Origin: DASTPP01 sp035762175
GTDB lineage: Bacteria; Myxococcota_A; Polyangia; Polyangiales; Polyangiaceae
Direction of reading: 5' to 3'
Assembly (NCBI GenBank): GCA_035762175.1
Contig: DASTPP010000266.1
Location: forward strand, 1-11,888
DNA: 11,888 nucleotides
The translations under genes and the position numbers were made by a program. Positions 6,618 to 11,888 of this stretch are shown here, in pieces. How positions within the stretch are numbered: the stretch's first letter is position 1; every line of letters starts with the position of its first letter. The notes beneath the pieces were generated by a model that was given only the letters and a program-made list of their open reading frames with translations, had not been told where the DNA came from and did not search any database.

Positions 6618-6978
6618 ACCTTTGATGAGGCGGCCGCGGCCGGCGGCCCGGGGCGCCCCCTCAGCGGGGCCCCCCTGGCGTGGGGCGGAAGACCTTCGGC
6701 AGGCCCCCGAGGGGCGTAGGAAGGACGCCCCCTAGGGTGCCCTGGGGCCGGGCGCCGGGCAAGGCCCCTGCGGGCCTTCTCCGCCCTCCGGGCGGGCCCC
6801 CGGCAGGCCGCCCGAGAGTGGGGGCCGGGCCGCGAGCTCCGCCGATGACGCAGCACGCAAGCGCCCGCCGGCCCGAGCGGCGCGGCGCGGGCAAGCGCCC
6901 GCCGGCCGGAGCGGCACGGGCAAGCGCCCGCCGGCCGGAGCGGCGCGGGCGAGCGCCCGCCGACCGGAGGGGCGCGAC
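6618..6978. other. Intergenic region with two tandem hairpins and 29-bp repeats
   Basis: This lies between two leftward genes and contains no credible ORF. AAGGCCC-CTGC-GGGCCTT (6761-6778) and CCGCCC-TCC-GGGCGG (6781-6795) are adjacent hairpins downstream of the lipoprotein gene and could slow or stop its transcript, but neither has a T-tract. The repeats at 6857-6977 are listed separately. The promoter of the ATPase gene should also lie here, but no convincing hexamers are visible. Confidence 0.5.
6857..6977. repeat. 29-bp GC-rich tandem repeat, four units
   Basis: Units start at 6857 (34 bp, with a 5-bp internal duplication), 6891, 6920 and 6949. Each begins GCAAGCGCCCGCCGGCC or a close variant. 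The run ends one base before the lipoprotein stop codon at 6979. It looks like slippage-derived intergenic sequence. The GCGCCCGCCGGC core can fold, so a role in 3' end stability is conceivable. Confidence 0.75.
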
Positions 6979-7770
6979 TCAGTAGTGGAACGACAGCGTG
7001 TAATCGACGCAGGCGTCTCTCACCTCGGGGCGGATGCGGATGTCGATGGCCGCGTCCCGGCCGGGGTACGAAACCTTCGCCGCATTGGGGGCGCAGCAGC
7101 CGGCCGTGCCCGGGGGGCCGTCGAACGACAGGAGCGCGGGAAAGACGCAGGTGATCGGGAGGGGGCGGGGGTCGAGCGACTCGAGGAAGACGCAGACCTC
7201 GGCGCCGGTCTCGGGCGCGAGCCGGACTTCGGGCGCGGGCGGCGTGATGCAATCGGTGTCGTCGCCGAACGCGACGAACCAATCTTCGTCGCCGAAGGCG
7301 TGAATGTCGTTGATCGAGAAGACGGGGTCGCAGGCGGTGAAGAAGCCGTCGGAGAGCTCGGTCCCGAAGAAGGGCTCGTCGTTGGGCCCGTTCGGGTCGG
7401 AGTCGTCGCAGATCACGGGGCCGCCGCCCGAGCCGCCCGTCGGGTCGCCGCCGCCGCTGCCCCCGGTCGGGTCGCCGCCGCCCGAGCCGCCCGCGCCCTC
7501 TTGCGGGCCGCCGCCCGTGCCGCCGCCGCCCGAGCGCCCGGAGGCGCCGCCCGAGCCCTCGCGAGGCCCCGCGCCGGCGCCCCCGCCGCTGGCGCCGGCG
7601 CCGTCGCCGGTGCGCTCGACGTCGTCGATGCCGATCAGGGCGCCGCAGCCGCCCAGGAGCGCCGGCGCCGCGAACAAGAGGGCCCGAACGAGGCGCGCCC
7701 CGCGGACGCCGCCGGCCCGCGCCGCCCGCCCCGAGGTGCCCGGCGCCCGCCCCCCAACGACCCTTCTCAT
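6979..7770 (-). CDS. Cys-rich surface lipoprotein with Gly/Ser linker
   Basis: A 263-residue protein from ATG 7770; a TTG six codons upstream is less likely because it overlaps a -10-like box. A long Arg-rich n-region leads to a hydrophobic core (LLFAAPALL) and lipobox LGG-C42, predicting export and lipid attachment. GALIGIDD after the Cys is common in lipoproteins of Polyangia. Residues 59-118 are a Gly/Ser-rich linker with two full and one partial GGSGGGDPT repeats (94-117, encoded at 7420-7491), which should hold the C-terminal domain off the membrane. That domain (119-263) has eight cysteines, a DEDWF motif (161-165), GCC at 224-226 and an end of CVDYTLSFHY. It resembles Cys-rich PPC-like modules of unknown role in myxobacterial secreted proteins. 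Partner and function are unknown. Confidence 0.8.
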   Translation of the reverse strand: MRRVVGGRAPGTSGRAARAGGVRGARLVRALLFAAPALLGGCGALIGIDDVERTGDGAGASGGGAGAGPREGSGGASGRSGGGGTGGGPQEGAGGSGGGDPTGGSGGGDPTGGSGGGPVICDDSDPNGPNDEPFFGTELSDGFFTACDPVFSINDIHAFGDEDWFVAFGDDTDCITPPAPEVRLAPETGAEVCVFLESLDPRPLPITCVFPALLSFDGPPGTAGCCAPNAAKVSYPGRDAAIDIRIRPEVRDACVDYTLSFHY

Positions 7771-7776
7771 GGGCCG

Positions 7777-7782
7777 AATATA
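7777..7782 (-). promoter_or_regulatory. Possible -10 box (TATATT) of the lipoprotein gene
   Basis: On the minus strand TATATT lies six bases before the ATG at 7770, an isolated AT-rich patch in very GC-rich DNA. If used, transcription would start at or beside the start codon, giving a leaderless mRNA, consistent with the absence of a Shine-Dalgarno. No -35 match is visible. Confidence 0.35.
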
Positions 7783-7839
7783 CCGCAAGCCGCGGCCCGC
7801 GGACGAACGGCCCGCCCGGGGGCGCGGGGCCGGCGGGGC

Positions 7840-8760
7840 TCAGGGCACCGAGGGCGGCGCCGGCGGCACGGCGCCGCCCGCCTTGCCGGGGCCCGAGCCG
7901 AGGCGGGCGAGCGCGACGGTGCCGAGGGCGACGACGGCGCTGCCGGCGAGGCCGAGGGGGCTCGGGCGCTCGTGAAAGAGGAGCAGGCCCCAGAGGTACG
8001 CGAAGACGACCTGCAGAAAGCTCACCGCGCTCGCCCGGCTGGCCGTCTCGGCGTGCAGGGCGCGGGTCATGGCGACCTGCCCGGCCTGGGTGAAGACGCC
8101 GACGCCGAGCAGAAAGAGCCACCCGAGCGGGCTCGGCCAGGTCGCCTCGGCGACGACGGGCGGCACCGAGAGGGGCACGGCGACGAGCGGGAAGTAGAAC
8201 ACGATGACCTCGGGCCGGTCGGTGCGCCGGAGCTGCCGGATGAGCACGTACCCGACGGCGCTCACGACCGAGCCCGCGAGCGCGACGGCGAGGGGCCCGG
8301 CGGGCACGCCCCCGGCGCCGAAAAGGAAGGCGGGCCGGGCGACGAGCAGCACGCCCCCGAAGCTCGCCGCGATGCACCCGAGCTCGGCCGCGCGCAGCCG
8401 CTCGCCGAGCGCGAGGACGGCGAAGAGGGCGGTGAAGACGGGGCTCGAGTACTGCAGCACCGTGGCGTCGGCGAGCGGCAGCTGCCGGAGCGAGACGAAG
8501 TAGCAGTTGAGGGCGACGAAGCCGAAGAGGCCCCGCAGCGCGAGGCGCACCCGGTCGACGCCGCGGGGCGAGATGCCCGCGCGCCGCAGGCCCCAGTAGC
8601 TCAGCGCGAGGGTGACGACGCCGCGCCCGAGCACCACGTGCGAGGCGGGCAGGTCGCGGCCGGCCAGCTTGACGAACACGCTCATCAGGCTGAAGAAGAA
8701 CGCGCTCGCGGCCATGGAGCGCGGGCCGGGCGCGAGCTCGCGCCAGAGGCGGGTGGGCAT
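7840..8760 (-). CDS. EamA/DMT-family transporter
   Basis: A 306-residue integral membrane protein from ATG 8760. The frame extends to 8919, but that would overlap the valS start and add a low-complexity Pro/Arg/Ala stretch. It has two EamA repeats (about 17-141 and 157-285), each with about five hydrophobic segments, consistent with the ten-helix drug/metabolite transporter fold. Typical signatures are seen: LRQLPLADATVLQYSSPVFTAL...LGER at 91-121 in repeat 1 and TRALHAETASRASAVSFLQ...LFHE at 232-264 in repeat 2. The family exports or exchanges small metabolites and amino acids across the inner membrane; the substrate here cannot be inferred. It is divergent from valS and 69 bp upstream of the co-directional lipoprotein gene. 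Confidence 0.9.
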   Translation of the reverse strand: MPTRLWRELAPGPRSMAASAFFFSLMSVFVKLAGRDLPASHVVLGRGVVTLALSYWGLRRAGISPRGVDRVRLALRGLFGFVALNCYFVSLRQLPLADATVLQYSSPVFTALFAVLALGERLRAAELGCIAASFGGVLLVARPAFLFGAGGVPAGPLAVALAGSVVSAVGYVLIRQLRRTDRPEVIVFYFPLVAVPLSVPPVVAEATWPSPLGWLFLLGVGVFTQAGQVAMTRALHAETASRASAVSFLQVVFAYLWGLLLFHERPSPLGLAGSAVVALGTVALARLGSGPGKAGGAVPPAPPSVP

Positions 8761-8899
8761 CGGGCGCGGCCGGCGTAGCGCGGCGCGGCCGCGGGCGCAC
8801 GCCCGGCCTTTCGCGGGCGGGGCCGGCGCCGCCGGCGGCGGGCGGCGCGCGCTGGGGGGGGCGCTCGGGCCCCCGGTCGGATATAAGCATGCGCCCGCC
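8761..8899. other. Divergent intergenic region between the EamA gene and valS
   Basis: Very GC-rich, with a GCCGGC-GCC-GCCGGC hairpin (8822-8836) and a run of eight G (8854-8861) able to pair with CCCCC at 8870-8874. It should contain both promoters. No T-box-like leader is seen before valS; the 5' region is too short for one. Confidence 0.5.
8882..8887 (+). promoter_or_regulatory. Candidate -10 box (TATAAG) of valS
   Basis: TATAAG lies 12 bp before the ATG at 8900, so transcription would start around 8893-8896 and the leader would be only a few bases. There is no Shine-Dalgarno before the ATG, which fits a leaderless or near-leaderless mRNA. No -35 match is visible. Confidence 0.4.
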
Positions 8900-11722
8900 A
8901 TGCAAGACGAGATGCCCAAGGCCTTCGAGCCCTCGACCGTCGAAGCCCGCTGGTACGCCTTCTGGGTCGAGAACGGTTTCTTCGCCGCCAGCCTCGACCC
9001 CGCGGACGGGCGCCCGGCCTACGTCGTGCCGATGCCCCCGCCGAACGTGACCGGCAGCCTGCACGTCGGCCACGCGATGCGCGTCACCTTCGAAGACGCG
9101 CTCGTGCGCTGGCACCGGATGCGCGGGTTCAACGCGCTCTGGCAGCCCGGCATCGACCACGCGGGCATCGCGACGCAGACCGTGGTCGAGCGGCTGCTCA
9201 AGCGCGAGGGCAAGAGCCGCCACGACCTCGGGCGCGAGGCGTTCGCCGAGCGCGTCTGGCAGTGGAAGGCCGAGAGCGGCGGGCGCATCGCGCTGCAGCA
9301 GCGCGAGCTCGGGGCCTCGGCCGACTGGGGCCGCTCGAAGTTCACGATGGACGAGGACCTGTCGCGCGCGGTGCGCGAGGCCTTCGTGCGCCTCTACGAA
9401 GAGGGGCTACTTTATCGCGACAAGCGCCTCGTCAACTGGGACGTCGAGGCGCAGACCGTCTTGTCGGACCTCGAGGTCGAGAACGACGAGGGCGCGCAGG
9501 GCGAGCTCTTCGAGTTCGCCTACCGGGTCGAGGGCTCGGGCGAAGAGCTGGTCGTGGCGACGACGCGGCCCGAGACGATGCTCGGCGACACCGCCGTCGC
9601 GGTGCACCCCGACGACCCGCGCTACGCGCACCTCGTCGGCCGGAAGCTCGTGCACCCCTTCGCCGACCGGCGCGTGCCGGTCGTCGCCGACGCCGTGCTC
9701 GTCGACCCGACGTTCGGCACCGGCGCGGTCAAGGTGACGCCCGCGCACGACTTCAACGACTTCGCGACGGGCAAGCGCCACGGGCTCGAGTTCGTCACCG
9801 TCATCGGCTTCGACGGCAAGATGAACGAGCTCGCCGGGCCCTTCCAGGGAATGGACCGCTTCGAGGCGCGCAAGGCCGTCAAGAAGAAGCTCGCCGAGCT
9901 CGGCCTCGCCAAGGGCGCGAAGCCGCACACGCTCACCCTGCCCCGCAGCGAGCGCAACGGCAGCATCGTCGAGCCGATGCTCTCGACGCAGTGGTTCGTG
10001 TCGATGAAGGGCATGGCCGACCGGGCCCTCGCCGCCGTGGCCGAGGGGCGCACCAAGATCGTGCCCGGCGACTGGGTCAAGACCTACGACCACTTTCTCG
10101 AGAACATTCAAGACTGGTGCGTCTCGCGCCAGCTCTGGTGGGGCCACCAGGTGCCCGCCTTCTACTGCGACGCCTGCGGCGAGGTCACGGTCGCGCGGCA
10201 CGACCCGGCCGAGTGCCCGAAGTGCCGGGCGCCCTCGCCCCGGCGCGACCCCGACGTGCTCGACACCTGGTTCTCGTCGGCGCTCTGGCCCTTCTCGACC
10301 CTCGGCTGGCCCGACCGGACCCCGGCGCTCGCGCGCTTCTACCCGGCCGCCGACCTCGAGACGGGCTACGACATTCTCTTCTTCTGGGTCGCCCGCATGA
10401 TGATGTTCGGCCTGCACTTCCTGGGCGAGGTGCCCTTCCGGCGCGTGCTGCTCGCCGGCATGGTCGTCGACGAGACCGGCCAGAAGATGAGCAAGGTCAA
10501 GGGCAACGTCATCGACCCGCTCGACCTCATTCACGGCGCGAGCTTCCGCGAGGTGGTCGAGAAGGCGAGCCCGGGGGTGCCCTTCGACGAGGCGCTCAAG
10601 AAGTTCCAAAAGGCGTACCCGTCGACCGCGCAGCTCAAGGCCAAGGCCTCGCCCGAGGCCGAGTGCTTCCCGCCCTTCGGCGCCGACGCCCTGCGCCTGA
10701 CGCTGGCGAGCTACTCGCCGGCGACGCGGCGCATTCCGCTCGCGCCCAAGCGCGTCGAGGGCTACCGCCACTTCTGCAACAAACTGTGGAACGCGACGCG
10801 CTACGTGCTGCCGCACCTCGCCGGCCTCGCCCCCGCCGAGGGCGTGCCCCCGGCGACCTCGCTCGCCAACCGCTGGGTGCTCGACCGGCTCGCGTCCGCG
10901 CTCGGCGAGGCGTTCCGGGCGCTCGACGACTACCGCCTCGACGAGGCGCTCTCGGCGCTCTACCACTTCGTCTGGCACGACTTCTGCGACTGGTACCTCG
11001 AGCTGACCAAGCCCGTCTTCCAGCAGGGCAGCGAGGCCGAGAAGGCCGAGACGCGCGCGGTGCTGGCGCACGCGCTCGAGGCGTCGCTGCGGGCCCTGCA
11101 CCCCTTCGCGCCCTTCGTCACCGAAGACCTCTGGCAAAGGCTGCCGAAGCCCGCCTCGCGCCCGGCGAGCGTCTGCGTCGCGCCCTACCCGGCCGAGGCC
11201 GAGGGCCGCAACGACCCCGAGGCCGCCCGGCAGATGGAGGCGCTGCAGCGGGTCATCGGCGCCGCGCGCGCGGTGCGCAGCGAGCACGAGGTGCACCCCG
11301 GGGCTCCGGTGCCGCTGGTCTTGCGCACGAACGACGAGGGCCTGCGGGCGCTGCTCGGGCGCGAGAGCGTGGCGGTGCGCACGCTCGTCAAGACGCACGA
11401 GGCCGTGGCCATCGAGGCGGCCGGCGGCGCGCGGCCCCGGGGCCACGTGCTGGCGGTCGCCGGCGACGTCGAGGTGCTGGTCGGGCTCGTCGGGCTCGTC
11501 GAGGGGTCGAAAGAGCTCGACCGCATCGAGCGCGAGAAGAAGAAGGTCGAGAAAGATCTCGCCGCGCTCGAGAAGCGGCTCGCGCAGCCCTCGTTCGTCG
11601 AGAAGGCCCCGGCCGAGGTCGTCGCCGAGGCGCGCACGCAGCTCGAGGCGCTCGTGCGCACGCGCGCCCGGCTCGACGAGGCGCGCGCGCTCGCCGCCGA
11701 GCTCGACGCGCCGGCGGGCTGA
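8900..11722 (+). CDS. valS: Valyl-tRNA synthetase
   Basis: A 940-residue class I aminoacyl-tRNA synthetase that charges tRNA-Val in the cytoplasm. ATG 8900 gives the usual N-terminus (KAFEPSTVEARWYAFW); the second ATG at 8912 is a possible alternative, while the longer frame from 8612 runs antisense through the EamA gene. Features in order: PPPNVTGSLHVGHAM with the HIGH-type motif H55-V-G-H58; an editing domain in about residues 200-360 (VVATTRPETMLGDTAVAVHP); a CxxC...CxxC zinc ribbon (C423, C426, C439, C442); DTWFSSALWPFSTLGWP; the KMSKS-type loop K529-M-S-K-V533 followed by KGNVIDPLDLI; the anticodon-binding helical domain; and a C-terminal coiled-coil arm (about 870-935; LDRIEREKKKVEKDLAALEKRL). 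The length is normal and no frameshift is seen. The fifth KMSKS residue is V rather than S. Convincingly intact and likely essential. Confidence 0.98.
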   Translation: MQDEMPKAFEPSTVEARWYAFWVENGFFAASLDPADGRPAYVVPMPPPNVTGSLHVGHAMRVTFEDALVRWHRMRGFNALWQPGIDHAGIATQTVVERLLKREGKSRHDLGREAFAERVWQWKAESGGRIALQQRELGASADWGRSKFTMDEDLSRAVREAFVRLYEEGLLYRDKRLVNWDVEAQTVLSDLEVENDEGAQGELFEFAYRVEGSGEELVVATTRPETMLGDTAVAVHPDDPRYAHLVGRKLVHPFADRRVPVVADAVLVDPTFGTGAVKVTPAHDFNDFATGKRHGLEFVTVIGFDGKMNELAGPFQGMDRFEARKAVKKKLAELGLAKGAKPHTLTLPRSERNGSIVEPMLSTQWFVSMKGMADRALAAVAEGRTKIVPGDWVKTYDHFLENIQDWCVSRQLWWGHQVPAFYCDACGEVTVARHDPAECPKCRAPSPRRDPDVLDTWFSSALWPFSTLGWPDRTPALARFYPAADLETGYDILFFWVARMMMFGLHFLGEVPFRRVLLAGMVVDETGQKMSKVKGNVIDPLDLIHGASFREVVEKASPGVPFDEALKKFQKAYPSTAQLKAKASPEAECFPPFGADALRLTLASYSPATRRIPLAPKRVEGYRHFCNKLWNATRYVLPHLAGLAPAEGVPPATSLANRWVLDRLASALGEAFRALDDYRLDEALSALYHFVWHDFCDWYLELTKPVFQQGSEAEKAETRAVLAHALEASLRALHPFAPFVTEDLWQRLPKPASRPASVCVAPYPAEAEGRNDPEAARQMEALQRVIGAARAVRSEHEVHPGAPVPLVLRTNDEGLRALLGRESVAVRTLVKTHEAVAIEAAGGARPRGHVLAVAGDVEVLVGLVGLVEGSKELDRIEREKKKVEKDLAALEKRLAQPSFVEKAPAEVVAEARTQLEALVRTRARLDEARALAAELDAPAG

Positions 11723-11770
11723 GGGGCGGGCGGCGCGGCGCGCGGGGCCGGAGGGCGGAGGGGCGGGGGC

Positions 11771-11860
11771 GCCTTCGGGCGGCGGGCGGAGGGGCGGGGC
11801 GCCTTCGGGCGGCGGGCGGAGGGGCGGGGCGCCTTCGGGCGGCGGGCGGAGGGGCGGCCC
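11771..11860. repeat. 30-bp tandem repeat with UUCG-capped hairpins
   Basis: Three 30-bp units (11771-11800, 11801-11830, 11831-11860; the last differs only in its final bases) start 48 bp after valS. Each boundary contains CGCC-TTCG-GGCG, which as RNA folds into a short stem with the very stable C(UUCG)G tetraloop. Without U-runs they are not classic terminators, but repeated stable hairpins could protect the valS 3' end or promote termination. The remainder to 11888 is GC-rich with no gene visible. Confidence 0.8.
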
Positions 11861-11888
11861 TTGGCGGGGCTCGCGAGGGCCGCGGGGT

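Noticed and set aside
4545..6719. 724-residue open frame on the + strand
   Set aside because: Antisense to the BREX-like ATPase gene; composition is Gly/Ala/Arg/Glu-rich with no motif. Long shadow frames are expected at this GC content.
6524..9223. 899-residue open frame on the - strand spanning several genes
   Set aside because: Arg/Pro/Ala-rich low-complexity translation overlapping the lipoprotein, EamA and valS genes in other frames.
9407..11446. 679-residue frame antisense to valS
   Set aside because: A shadow of valS: no recognisable domain, and the + frame is a complete ValRS.
1..11888. tRNA or rRNA genes
   Set aside because: No tRNA cloverleaf signature (GTTCRANNC with matching acceptor arms) or rRNA-like sequence was noticed on either strand by eye.

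Overview
The window is very GC-rich throughout, with coding regions that use G or C at almost every third position. Several details point to a myxobacterium of the Polyangia (Sorangium/Polyangium/Sandaracinus-like). There is a lipoprotein with a lipobox followed by 'GALIGIDD' and a long Gly/Ser linker. There is also a nucleotidyltransferase-HEPN protein that ends in an 'ARIEAC.DPARLDRWLARA' tail, of the kind seen on many large myxobacterial proteins. The organism is inferred from protein style only.

Layout. (1) 57-1421 (-): a MNT nucleotidyltransferase-HEPN fusion with a 24-bp-repeat-encoded coiled tail. (2) 1422-2483: about 1.06 kb without a convincing gene. It holds a 22-bp-period tandem array with an AGGT-N3-ACCT core (1789-2029 and slightly beyond), which runs into a 27-bp inverted repeat (2019-2045/2104-2130). 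(3) 2484-4239 (+): a two-gene unit of an XRE-HTH + ImmA/IrrE metalloprotease and a PIN-like nuclease, 7 nt apart. (4) 4240-4529: a convergent intergenic region with a perfect 16-bp-arm palindrome that carries nearly the same AGGTT/AACCT core, then 16-bp repeats. (5) 4530-6617 (-): a large BREX-type (DUF2791-like) ATPase whose N-terminal half looks like a decayed copy of the P-loop domain. (6) 6618-6978: hairpins and 29-bp repeats. (7) 6979-7770 (-): a Cys-rich surface lipoprotein. (8) 7840-8760 (-): an EamA/DMT transporter. (9) 8900-11722 (+): complete valyl-tRNA synthetase, followed by 30-bp repeats, each with a UUCG-capped hairpin.

Reading. From about 6.98 kb rightward the content is ordinary chromosome: lipoprotein, exporter and the essential valS. 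The left 6.6 kb is accessory in style. It has three unrelated loci of toxin-antitoxin or defence type (MNT-HEPN, XRE/ImmA-PIN, BREX-like ATPase) that are not co-oriented and so do not form one operon. The two most unusual items are the 22-bp array beside the XRE/ImmA-PIN pair, with a related palindrome on the pair's other side, and the mixed-domain MNT-HEPN protein. Whether the array is an operator cluster for the XRE protein, an origin or partition-like site, or a non-coding repeat element cannot be decided from this sequence alone.
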